A stretch of 36,787 nucleotides of DNA, from NCBI GenBank assembly GCA_002362385.1, contig DEUB01000026.1, positions 1 through 36,787 of the forward strand, given 5' to 3'. Under the pieces are notes generated by a model that saw only the letters and a list, made by a program, of their open reading frames with translations, was not told the origin of the DNA and ran no database searches. This DNA comes from Lachnospiraceae bacterium UBA3273 (GTDB lineage: Bacteria; Bacillota; Clostridia; Lachnospirales; Lachnospiraceae). This document shows positions 1 to 6,465 of this stretch, in pieces. Every line of letters starts with the position of its first letter. Position 1 is the stretch's first letter. Position numbers and translations under genes: made by a program.

Positions 1-1
1 A

Positions 2-34
2 AATCTATGTGCGAAGTTTGAGTTGATGATATGA
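2..34 (+). CDS. Possible 3' end of an upstream gene (partial)
   Basis: One forward frame is open from the window edge and ends in a TGA at 32-34. That TGA overlaps the ATG of the next gene at 31 in an ATGA arrangement typical of coupled genes. Only ten residues (NLCAKFELMI) are visible, so no function can be given. A second frame ends at 21, so the choice of frame is uncertain. From the context it could be the end of another immunity gene or a toxin gene. Confidence 0.2.
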   Translation, partial: NLCAKFELMI

Positions 35-282
35 ATATTGACATATATTTTACAGGTATAGATTATATGGAAGTGCCTTGGATTTTTAATGGCTTATTAA
101 TAGAATCAGCTACGGAAGAGGACAGATTGTATTTAAGTCAAAAGCTGGATAAAGATGTGCCGATGGAAAAAATCGTAGTATTAATTTCAGAGGAAAAGAA
201 ATTTTATGTGATCGCTGCTCAAATTAAGGTTATGAAAAATAATTTGGAACTTATGGAATTACCTATAGAAAGATTTTTATGA
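31..282 (+). CDS. Small hypothetical protein, possible immunity protein
   Basis: This 83-residue acidic protein has no signal peptide or membrane segment. It begins MNIDIYFTGIDYMEVPWIF and ends in a beta/alpha-looking tail with a charged KKFYVI segment. I do not recognise the family. Its size, A+T-rich composition and position at the head of same-strand small genes with SUKH and Imm3-like members suggest an immunity protein of a polymorphic toxin system; that is inference from neighbours only. The start ATG overlaps the TGA of a possible upstream gene. Confidence 0.55.
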   Translation: MNIDIYFTGIDYMEVPWIFNGLLIESATEEDRLYLSQKLDKDVPMEKIVVLISEEKKFYVIAAQIKVMKNNLELMELPIERFL

Positions 283-345
283 TGGATAGTTTTTATTATG
301 CCGTGCCAACAGTAAAGATGAAAACCGGATAGAGGAAAACAAAGA

Positions 346-930
346 ATGAGTAAATTGTTAATATCAAAATTTTCAAGTAATAATGTATATGAGAATATTG
401 CAGATGTGGAAAAAAAGTATAATATTGTATTTCCAAAGCAGTATAGAGAGTTTCTATGCAAGTATAATGGCGGAGATACCCCCAAAACAAAATTTAAAAT
501 AGGGAAAATTTCTTCGGATATACGCGGGTTCTATGGTATGGGAAATGTTAAATTAAGCTTTGATACTATTGAATTGCCAATGTGGATAGAGGAAAATGTT
601 TTACCTATAGCATGTGATTCTTTTGGAAATTATATTGTAATCGGAGTGGGTAATGAGAATAACGGAAAAATATTTTTTTGCGATCATGAGAAGGGAAATA
701 AAAAGGAGTATATAGCCGAAGATTTAAAAATTTTCATTCAATATTGTAAAAGCGGAGAAATTGACCCTGCATCAAGGCTTTCAATAAAGGAACGAGAGGA
801 AGCGCTAATTGCAAGGGGAAGGGGGCATGTAATTACAGAGGACCTGCGTCAGATGTGGCAGGCTGAGATTGACAAATATAAAAATATGGTAAGAGAAGAA
901 GTGGTAATTGGGGGAGAAGAGAATGCTTAA
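346..930 (+). CDS. SMI1/KNR4 (SUKH) family immunity-type protein
   Basis: This cytosolic 194-residue protein carries a SUKH/SMI1-KNR4-like domain over about residues 10-130. Visible hallmarks are the N-terminal helix with VEKKYNIVFPKQYREFLCKYNGG, the central LPIACDSFGNYIVIGV strand pair and the IFFCDHE strand. SUKH proteins commonly neutralise secreted nuclease or deaminase toxins by direct binding. The C-terminal 50 residues are a charged helix-rich extension (ARGRGHVITEDLRQMWQAEI), which may be a second small module. Its last eight bases overlap the start of the next gene, suggesting an operon. The partner toxin is not in the window. Confidence 0.8.
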   Translation: MSKLLISKFSSNNVYENIADVEKKYNIVFPKQYREFLCKYNGGDTPKTKFKIGKISSDIRGFYGMGNVKLSFDTIELPMWIEENVLPIACDSFGNYIVIGVGNENNGKIFFCDHEKGNKKEYIAEDLKIFIQYCKSGEIDPASRLSIKEREEALIARGRGHVITEDLRQMWQAEIDKYKNMVREEVVIGGEENA

Positions 931-1225
931 AGAAATAATGGATAATGTGATTAGTGAAAGGAAGAAAAAGCATCCGGAAGATGATTATGGCATTCAAGAA
1001 TGTTGGGAGAGAATGACGAAAATCTTGTCTCAAGATATTGATGAAACAATACAATATTTAGAAAGTTGCTCGGAAGAGGACTTATACTTTATTAGTGAAA
1101 TTTTTGAAGATATATCCAAGAAAGTGCAGAGTGAAGAATACATAATTTGTTTAAGAAAGCTAGACAAGAAATTTCCCAATCTTAACATGACAAAAGATAT
1201 AGATATTGCAGAAAGCTATTTTTAG
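923..1225 (+). CDS. Small acidic hypothetical protein, immunity-array member
   Basis: This is a 100-residue protein. I chose the ATG at 923 because GGGGGAGA lies just upstream; an in-frame TTG at 908 has no comparable site. The gene overlaps the SUKH gene by eight bases. The sequence is mostly helical and acidic (a CSEEDLYFISEIFEDISKK-like middle), with no signal peptide or transmembrane segment. I do not recognise a family. Coupling to the SUKH gene suggests either a second immunity protein or an accessory of the first. Confidence 0.6.
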   Translation: MLKEIMDNVISERKKKHPEDDYGIQECWERMTKILSQDIDETIQYLESCSEEDLYFISEIFEDISKKVQSEEYIICLRKLDKKFPNLNMTKDIDIAESYF

Positions 1226-1319
1226 AGTAATAGGACAAGCAGAAAGCCGGAATGTTATAAGTAACTGTTTTGGAGTGTGTGGAAAGGCCGCAATTATATG
1301 GCGTTGATGAGAGGAAAAA

Positions 1320-1685
1320 ATGATGAATACTAAATGGGGGACATATCCATGGTTTGCAGAGCATGGCATTCATTTAATACATCCGGATGATTTGGAAGCT
1401 TTTAAGCAGGAGGTTAGTAATAGTAAAATATTTGAATGTGTTAAAGAAGGGGACTACATAACATTAAGGTATCATGATAATTATTATAGGGTAAAGAAAA
1501 AATTATTTAAGCCGGTTCCAAGTCCTAAGTATGTTTTTGGGGAGAAGGTAAAGATTAAGGAAAATGGACAGGAGGCTGTTATAACGGATATTATGTGGCA
1601 TTATGATAAAAAGAAACATTATTATTTTGTCACAATTAATGATAAAAGAAAGTCGAGAAGATATTTAGATTCTGAGTTTACGTGA
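1320..1685 (+). CDS. Conserved hypothetical protein (DUF6960-like)
   Basis: The 121-residue protein starts with a motif WGTYPWFAEHGIHLIHPDD, then a basic, beta-rich C-terminal half with VFGEKVKIKENGQEAVITDI, which looks like a small SH3-like barrel. The N-terminal motif resembles DUF6960-type proteins often seen near toxin-immunity loci; this is from memory and only moderately certain. There is a GAGG site 5' of the ATG. The 94 bases before it hold no convincing gene. A role as another immunity protein is inferred from location. Confidence 0.6.
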   Translation: MMNTKWGTYPWFAEHGIHLIHPDDLEAFKQEVSNSKIFECVKEGDYITLRYHDNYYRVKKKLFKPVPSPKYVFGEKVKIKENGQEAVITDIMWHYDKKKHYYFVTINDKRKSRRYLDSEFT

Positions 1686-1745
1686 AATATATTTTTACGG
1701 CGGAGCAATCTGGTGCTTAATTTTGGGATGAAGCGGAGAAATATT

Positions 1746-2069
1746 ATGGTATTTGGATACGAGGAATTGAGGGAATATGTGAAAGAGGATTTCCAGCGGT
1801 TTTATGAAATGGGATTTAACGAAAAAGAAATTGTTTCGGCGATTTTAAATGAATATGAACATGGTAGAAATTTTTGCCAAGCCGAATATATTTGTATTTT
1901 GATTTTTACAGCATTAAATTATGCAGAAAAAGAGATGGATAATGAGAAAGTAATAGAAAAAATACAATTAATTATGAAGGATGGAATCGGAGAGAAAATC
2001 AGGGAAGAATTAGGAAATGAATATGCAGAGTTTCTGAGGGATTTTGATGCTATTAGGAATAGAGGATGA
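1746..2069 (+). CDS. Imm3-family-like immunity protein
   Basis: The product is 107 residues from the ATG at 1746, chosen because GGAGA sits eight bases upstream; the GTG at 1713 lacks a site. The pattern FGYEELREYVKEDFQRFYE, then VSAILNEYEHG and FCQAEYICILIFTALNYAE, matches what I know of Imm3-type proteins: an all-helical fold with a conserved tyrosine/glutamate helix and a Cys-containing central helix. Such proteins protect the producing cell from a cognate toxin. It is the last member of the A+T-rich array, just before composition becomes typical of the rest of the chromosome. Confidence 0.65.
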   Translation: MVFGYEELREYVKEDFQRFYEMGFNEKEIVSAILNEYEHGRNFCQAEYICILIFTALNYAEKEMDNEKVIEKIQLIMKDGIGEKIREELGNEYAEFLRDFDAIRNRG

Positions 2070-2076
2070 AACAATC

Positions 2077-2796
2077 ATGAGCACAATCGTAAAAAGAGGC
2101 TATTTGCCCAAAGACCAAAAAGAATTTGGAAATGAATCCGTTGAGACATTGTGCAAAGCGGGAAAAGATTTACAGTATTTATTAAATCAGGGATATCCCA
2201 TAAAAGGAGCGTCCGTCTTTGTGGGAAATCACTATCTGCTTTCCGAGAGACAGAGATTAGCCATAGTAAGGGGTGTTTCTTCAGAAGAAAGCATAAAGAT
2301 AAGGAACGCCAAAGAAATAAAGGATATTCCTCCCGGAAGCATCGTAAATATTGATGGATTCAATACGATCATCACGCTGGAAGTCGCATTGTCAGATTCA
2401 TTACTATTAAAATGTATGGATGGAACGATCCGGGACCTGGCAACGCTCAGGGGCACCTATCGCCTGATCGATAAGACTGACGAGGCAATCGTACTGATTG
2501 GCAGAATGTTGGAAAAGCATAAAACGGCTAAAGCAGTATTTTATCTGGATGCTCCCGTATCCAATTCAGGGCGGTTAAAGCAGCGGATCGCAGATCTGCT
2601 AAAAGAGTTCGGCTTTGAAGTGCAGGTGGAAGTCATTCATAATGTTGACACTGTTTTAGAAAAACTGGATCATGTCATAACAAGCGACGCCATCATTCTC
2701 AATAAATGTATGAGCTGGATAAATCTGAATAGAAGAATCATGGAAGAATTTATCGGGGAGTATCCGTATTTTGATTTTTCCCAATTGAATACTTAA
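2077..2796 (+). CDS. DUF434 domain protein
   Basis: This 239-residue soluble protein begins at ATG 2077 (GAGG nine bases upstream); the ATG at 2044 would overlap the previous gene by 26 bases. The N-terminal half, with KGASVFVGNHYLLSERQRLA and RGVSS, matches the DUF434 pattern. The C-terminal half, with TAKAVFYLDAPVSNSGRLKQ and SDAIILNKC, matches the associated DUF5616-like region, a Rossmann-like fold with a possible nucleotide- or metal-binding aspartate. The biochemical role of the family is unknown to me. It is not an evident immunity protein and may mark the end of the immunity array. Confidence 0.75.
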   Translation: MSTIVKRGYLPKDQKEFGNESVETLCKAGKDLQYLLNQGYPIKGASVFVGNHYLLSERQRLAIVRGVSSEESIKIRNAKEIKDIPPGSIVNIDGFNTIITLEVALSDSLLLKCMDGTIRDLATLRGTYRLIDKTDEAIVLIGRMLEKHKTAKAVFYLDAPVSNSGRLKQRIADLLKEFGFEVQVEVIHNVDTVLEKLDHVITSDAIILNKCMSWINLNRRIMEEFIGEYPYFDFSQLNT

Positions 2797-2813
2797 GAAA
2801 GAAGGAACCCATA

Positions 2814-3287
2814 ATGAAACTATTGATCAAACAAAGAGTCTTTTCCTGGGCAGACACCTACGATGTCTATGACGAAAATGAAAATCCCAAGTATTATGTG
2901 GAGGCAAAACTGCTTTCTATCGGGCACCAACTGCACGTATATGACAGGAACCGCAATGAGATCGGCGTGATCAAAGAAAAGATCATGACATTTTTGCCGC
3001 AGTTTGACATTGAAATAGGCGGCCGGTACGTGGGAAATATCCAGCAGAAATTTACCCTCTTCTATCCCAAATATGAAATCGACTATAACGGCTGGCGGGT
3101 AGACGGAGATTTTCTTGGCTGGAACTATGACGTGTTGGAAGGCTGCAGCCATGTTATGCACATACAAAAAGAACCCTGGCATTGGGGAGACACTTACGTG
3201 ATCAACTATGAAAACCCGGCCCATGAGCTGACGGGCCTTTTACTGATCATTGCCATTGATGCGGCAAACTGCAGCCGGAACAAATAA
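2814..3287 (+). CDS. LURP-one-related (YxjI-like) family protein
   Basis: The 157-residue protein has the repeated beta-strand layout of the LURP-one/Tubby-like fold: MKLLIKQRVFSWADTYDVYD, YYVEAKLLSIGHQLHVYD, an IGVIKEKIMTFLPQFDIE strand pair, and a final hydrophobic helix (ELTGLLLIIAIDAAN). Bacterial members are small cytosolic proteins of poorly known function with a scramblase-like barrel. A GAAAGGAA site precedes the ATG. The gene follows the DUF434 gene with a 17-base gap, so the two may be cotranscribed. A large palindrome starts shortly after the stop. Confidence 0.8.
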   Translation: MKLLIKQRVFSWADTYDVYDENENPKYYVEAKLLSIGHQLHVYDRNRNEIGVIKEKIMTFLPQFDIEIGGRYVGNIQQKFTLFYPKYEIDYNGWRVDGDFLGWNYDVLEGCSHVMHIQKEPWHWGDTYVINYENPAHELTGLLLIIAIDAANCSRNK

Positions 3288-3308
3288 TTCCGCCGCCAAA
3301 GCCTTCAG

Positions 3309-3613
3309 GCATTTCGAAACGGTATTTATGGGAGCAGGGGCAAGGGCGGGGCAGGAAAATTTATGGCTTTTTCACAATCGATTACCAAAAACCGGCAATT
3401 TTTCTTACAGCCCGACAATTCCCAAGGGGTAACAGCCCCGGATGGGCTGTTAAGCGTCTTAGCGGCATGGATGCCGCATTGACGCGTCCCCGCAGCTGCG
3501 GATACCTTCAGCCGGGCTGTTAGAAAAATCCGGTTTTTTGTACGATTACGAAAAAGCCATAAATTTTCCTGCCCCGCCTTTGCCCCTGCCCCATAAATAC
3601 CCTTTGGAAATGC
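3309..3613. repeat. Large imperfect palindromic element A (~305 bp)
   Basis: Left arm 3309-3414 and right arm 3511-3613 are inverted copies with small differences. Both contain a GTATTTATGGG stretch, GGGGCAGGAAAATTTATGG and a run ending in TTTTTC-T-ACAGCCC. The centre holds nested smaller stems: AACAGCCC/GGGCTGTT at 3431-3452 and a GCGTC/GACGC stem around GCGGCAT/ATGCCGC. The element fills most of the 409-base gap before the sigma-factor gene, and no real gene is seen in it; short frames on both strands are by-products of the symmetry. It could act as a bidirectional terminator, a cruciform, or be a mobile palindromic repeat. Confidence 0.8.
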
Positions 3614-3639
3614 CAATCCCCATCTTTTTTCAAATACTT

Positions 3640-3667
3640 TGTAACAAAACCTTCAAAACTCCGTCTA
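3640..3667 (+). promoter_or_regulatory. ECF-sigma-type promoter for the sigma/anti-sigma operon
   Basis: TGTAAC at 3640-3645 and CGTC at 3662-3665 are separated by exactly 16 bases. This matches the AAC / CGTC layout of promoters read by SigW/SigM-type ECF sigma factors. It lies 30 bases upstream of the start of an ECF sigma gene, which implies autoregulation. The pattern is seen in the sequence; that this particular sigma recognises it is inference. Confidence 0.55.
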
Positions 3668-3696
3668 ACCAATGAAAAGGAGGTGAAGCAGCCCCA

Positions 3697-4170
3697 ATGG
3701 ATTTTGAAAAACTCTACAATATGTACTATATGGAAATATACTCCTATGTACTGACCATGGTAAAAAACAGCCACATGGCGGAAGAAATTACCCAGAAGAC
3801 CTTTTTTAAGGCAATGAATTCCCAGAGCAGATTCCGCAGACAATCCGGAGAATATACGTATTTATGCGCCATAGCCAAAAATCTGGTCTATGACGAGATG
3901 CGCCACTACAAACATTTCGGAGAGAGCGCCATAGAAACGCCGGATAAGACGGATATAGAACATATGGTAGAAGATGAAGACTCCATGCTGCGGATTCATC
4001 AGATTCTGCATACATTGGAAGAGCCCTATAAGGAAGTGTTCCAGTTAAGGGTTTTTGGCGAATTGAGCTTCAAGAAAATAGGAATCGTCTTTGAAAAAAC
4101 AGAAAACTGGGCGCGCGTAACCTATCATAGGGCAAGGCTGAAGATTTTGGAAAGGATGGATGAGAAATGA
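3697..4170 (+). CDS. ECF-type RNA polymerase sigma factor
   Basis: This 157-residue sigma-70 family protein lacks region 3, as ECF factors do. Region 2 covers about residues 4-70 (YSYVLTMVKNSHMAEEITQKTFFKA, then the YLCAIAKNLVYDEMR DNA-melting/-10 segment). Region 4 covers about 100-155 (LEEPYKEVFQLRVFGELSFKKIG ... HRARLKILE), the -35 helix-turn-helix. AAGGAGGTG precedes the ATG. Its TGA overlaps the ATG of the anti-sigma gene, the usual arrangement for a sigma kept inactive at the membrane until a signal. The upstream gap carries an ECF-like promoter, so positive autoregulation is likely. The stimulus cannot be read from the sequence. Confidence 0.9.
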   Translation: MDFEKLYNMYYMEIYSYVLTMVKNSHMAEEITQKTFFKAMNSQSRFRRQSGEYTYLCAIAKNLVYDEMRHYKHFGESAIETPDKTDIEHMVEDEDSMLRIHQILHTLEEPYKEVFQLRVFGELSFKKIGIVFEKTENWARVTYHRARLKILERMDEK

Positions 4171-5168
4171 AATATGAATGTGAAATGATCCGGGACCTGC
4201 TGCCGCTATATCATGACAAAGTGTGCAGCAAAACCAGTGAAAGAGTAGTAGAGGAGCATTTAAAAGAATGCGTCCCCTGCAGGGAAATTGCGGAAAAACT
4301 AAATAATACAGCTTATGACGAAAAGCTGAAAATAGAAAAGGAAAATGTAATCGGCGCCCATGCAAGAAAAGTAAAACGAAAAACCTTTATGGTAGGCGCT
4401 TATATTGCGGGAATACTAATGATACCGGTAGGAGTCTGCTTGATATGCAACATTGCCATCGGACACTCCTTGGACTGGTTTTTCATCGTTCTCGCCTCAC
4501 TGCTGGTTCTTGCTTCCTTAACGGTAGTCCCCCTTGTTGCGGAGGAAAAAAGAGGGCTTTGCACCATAGGAGCTTTTACCTTAAGCCTTTTGTTCCTGCT
4601 GTTGGTCTGCAGCATCTATAGCGGCGGAAGATGGTTTTTGGTGGCGGCGTCCGCCGTTTTACTGGGACTGTCCGTTGTATTCCTCCCCTTTGTGGTGTAT
4701 CAGATCAGACTGCCGAAACCCCTTAATGAGCAGAAAGGCCTTTTGGTCATGACGGTGGACACCATTCTCCTTTACGGAGTGATCATCATTTCCCTTTTTT
4801 ACAGCCATGCAGGTATGCTTTATCTGTTAAAGGGGCTTATGATCAATACGATCTGCCTGCTGCTTCCCTGGGGATTATTTGCGATCATCCGCTATACGAA
4901 AACAAACGGCTTGATAAAAGCGGGAATTTGTACCATAATTACAGGTGTATTCTGTGCATTTATCAATGATGCCATCAGGCTGGTTTTGGAAGGCAGACTG
5001 CGCCTTTGCATTCTGGACGCTGATTTAAGCTACTGGGTTATGGGAATGGGCGCCGGCCAGCCAAATACCGTTGACGCCAACGTATGGCTTTTAACGCTTA
5101 TTTTCAGTCTTACGGCAGGCATCGTATTGATTGCGGCAGGGATAAAAAAGCATAGAACGGATAAGTAA
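4167..5168 (+). CDS. Membrane anti-sigma factor with zf-HC2 domain
   Basis: The 333-residue protein begins with a zinc-binding anti-sigma domain (CEMIRDLLPLYHDKVC, then HLKECVPC giving the HxxxCxxC signature, residues about 3-40). A short linker leads to about eight hydrophobic membrane segments from residue 75 on. Such proteins hold the ECF sigma in the cytoplasm by the N-terminal domain and sense envelope stress through the membrane part. Its ATG overlaps the sigma-factor stop by four bases, supporting a sigma/anti-sigma pair. The long polytopic C-terminus is larger than in RsiW-type single-pass regulators. Confidence 0.85.
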   Translation: MKYECEMIRDLLPLYHDKVCSKTSERVVEEHLKECVPCREIAEKLNNTAYDEKLKIEKENVIGAHARKVKRKTFMVGAYIAGILMIPVGVCLICNIAIGHSLDWFFIVLASLLVLASLTVVPLVAEEKRGLCTIGAFTLSLLFLLLVCSIYSGGRWFLVAASAVLLGLSVVFLPFVVYQIRLPKPLNEQKGLLVMTVDTILLYGVIIISLFYSHAGMLYLLKGLMINTICLLLPWGLFAIIRYTKTNGLIKAGICTIITGVFCAFINDAIRLVLEGRLRLCILDADLSYWVMGMGAGQPNTVDANVWLLTLIFSLTAGIVLIAAGIKKHRTDK

Positions 5169-5219
5169 CGATGATCTGCAGGGAGAGGCAGGAAAGACGC
5201 CGGCATACCTGTAGAAAAG

Positions 5220-5296
5220 GATAGGAAAGCAACAGGAAAGAAACAAGAAAACAACAAGAAAACAACAGGAAAACAGCAGGAAAACAACAGGAAAGC
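5220..5296 (+). repeat. Seven tandem 11-bp repeats before the LytTR gene
   Basis: Units of the form AACARGAAAAC run without gaps: 5231-5241, 5242-5252, 5253-5263, 5264-5274, 5275-5285 and 5286-5296, with a weaker copy at 5220-5230. The period of 11 bp is close to one helical turn. The array ends 15 bases before the LytTR start codon and is purine-rich on the coding strand. It could affect promoter curvature, translation or regulator binding. Confidence 0.85.
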
Positions 5297-5311
5297 AGCA
5301 TGAGGTGGGAA

Positions 5312-5749
5312 ATGAAGATTTCCATTGAAGAGATCCCCCGTGGGGAAGAAGAGGAAATAATCATCAGATGTCATGAAATGAACGAAGAAGTCATGGCTCT
5401 TTTGCACAAGTTAAAATCATCGGGAGAGCAGCTTTCGGGGATCTGCGGGGATGAGATCTACCGCCTCCGCCTTTCGGATATTTACTACTTTGAGACGGTA
5501 GACCAGAAATCTTTTCTTTACGGAGAAAACAGGGTTTACGAGACGAAGCTTAAGCTTTACGAATTTGAGGAGCTGGCGGCGGGAACCCGGTTTTTCAGGG
5601 CCTCCAAGTCCACGGTCATCAATGCAGGGAAGATTTCCCATATCAAGCCCTCCTTAAGCGGCAGGTTCGAGGCGTTTATGGATAACGGGGAGAAGCTTTT
5701 AGTATCGAGAAGCTATGTGCCTTCCTTGAAGAAGGTCTTGGGATTATAG
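5312..5749 (+). CDS. LytTR-family DNA-binding transcriptional regulator
   Basis: The product is 145 residues from ATG 5312, chosen because AGGTGGG lies immediately 5' and MKISIEEIPRGEEEEIIIRC is the usual N-terminus of this group; an ATG at 5300 is the alternative. Residues about 45-145 form the LytTR domain (DEIYRLRLSDIYYFETVDQK, RFFRASKSTVINAGKISHI, LLVSRSYVPSLKKVLG). There is no receiver domain. This compact type usually pairs with a DUF3021 membrane protein, as here (gap 7 bp), and the pair often controls a neighbouring ABC transporter. Direct repeats upstream of the exporter at 6353-6400 are candidate binding sites. Confidence 0.9.
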   Translation: MKISIEEIPRGEEEEIIIRCHEMNEEVMALLHKLKSSGEQLSGICGDEIYRLRLSDIYYFETVDQKSFLYGENRVYETKLKLYEFEELAAGTRFFRASKSTVINAGKISHIKPSLSGRFEAFMDNGEKLLVSRSYVPSLKKVLGL

Positions 5750-5756
5750 GAGGTGG

Positions 5757-6200
5757 ATGATGGAATTACGGGAGCTTATAAAAAGACTGATTATCAGTTA
5801 TCCCATTATATACGGATGCAGTATTATGGCGACCTTTGTTTTCTGCCTGGTATTCGATCCGGATTCGGTTTTCGGAATGGATTATCTGGGTAAGATGTTT
5901 CTGTTTGCCCTGGCAGGAGATCTGCCTTCCCTGGTGTTTTATTCCAAAAGGGAATTAAGCCATAAGGAGCAGGTGCTCAGAAAGCTCATACATCTGCTTT
6001 TGTTGGAGGGCGTGCTTTTGACCATCGGAAGAATTATGGGACTTCATGATAATATGACAGAGGGGATCTTCTTTTTCTTTATCGTGCTGGCAGTCTATCT
6101 GATCGTCTGGTTTCTGGCGTTTTCAGATGATTTAAGACAGGCAAAGGAAATTAATAAAGCCCTTGAGCAAAGAAAGAAACATGAGGATCCGACCATATAA
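5757..6200 (+). CDS. DUF3021 family membrane protein
   Basis: This 147-residue protein has four hydrophobic segments (about 9-32, 47-62, 77-93 and 103-122) followed by a charged cytoplasmic tail (DDLRQAKEINKALEQRKKHE). Length, four-helix layout and position directly behind a LytTR gene identify DUF3021. In this gene pair the membrane protein is thought to hold or modulate its LytTR partner. AGGAGGTGG stands before the ATG; a second ATG directly after it is equally possible. A strong terminator follows the gene. Confidence 0.85.
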   Translation: MMELRELIKRLIISYPIIYGCSIMATFVFCLVFDPDSVFGMDYLGKMFLFALAGDLPSLVFYSKRELSHKEQVLRKLIHLLLLEGVLLTIGRIMGLHDNMTEGIFFFFIVLAVYLIVWFLAFSDDLRQAKEINKALEQRKKHEDPTI

Positions 6201-6287
6201 AATTTAATACGATTCCGTTAAATCAAAGACCTTTGCGCCATTTGCCAAATGCAGGCGGGAATAAAAGGAACGTGGTTATGAAACGGG

Positions 6288-6349
6288 AAAAAGAGCGGAA
6301 GGACATAATGCGGCAATAAAAGCTGCGTTATGCCTGACCGCTCTTTTTT
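6288..6349 (+). terminator. Rho-independent terminator after the LytTR-DUF3021 pair
   Basis: Two stacked stems are visible: AAAAAGAGCGG (6288-6298) pairs with CCGCTCTTTTT (6338-6348), and inside it CATAATGCGGC (6304-6314) pairs with GCTGCGTTATG with small mismatches. A T-run ends the 3' arm. It separates the regulator pair from the exporter operon, which therefore needs its own promoter. Confidence 0.75.
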
Positions 6350-6352
6350 CGG

Positions 6353-6400
6353 CTTACCACGGTTTTAATGCAGCTTACCCCGGTCTGAATGCAACTTACC
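6353..6400 (+). promoter_or_regulatory. Three direct CTTACC boxes at 21-bp period, likely LytTR operator
   Basis: CTTACC occurs at 6353, 6374 and 6395, exactly 21 bp apart. The intervening bases are also similar (CGGT-T-AATGCA in the first two). LytTR regulators bind paired direct repeats about two helical turns apart, and the array ends 11 bp before a candidate -35 box. The repeat is seen in the sequence; assignment to the nearby LytTR protein is inference. Confidence 0.55.
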
Positions 6401-6410
6401 AAAAGGGTGG

Positions 6411-6439
6411 TTTACAGATTTTTTTCCGTGATTTATGGT
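6411..6439 (+). promoter_or_regulatory. Candidate promoter of the ABC exporter operon
   Basis: TTTACA at 6411-6416 and TATGGT at 6434-6439 have a 17-base spacer. The -35 is good and the -10 weak, as expected for an activator-dependent promoter. The 21-bp repeats lie directly upstream. Confidence 0.4.
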
Positions 6440-6465
6440 GTGTATTAAGGAAGGGAGAGAAGCAT

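Noticed and set aside
2820..3224. 134-codon minus-strand frame opposite the LURP-one-like gene
   Set aside because: It is a mirror frame of a well-supported plus-strand gene with its own ribosome site and recognised family.
3250..3616. Two frames (plus and minus) with similar peptides, e.g. GAGAKAGQENLWLF-like
   Set aside because: The similarity comes from the inverted arms of palindrome A; neither has a ribosome site.
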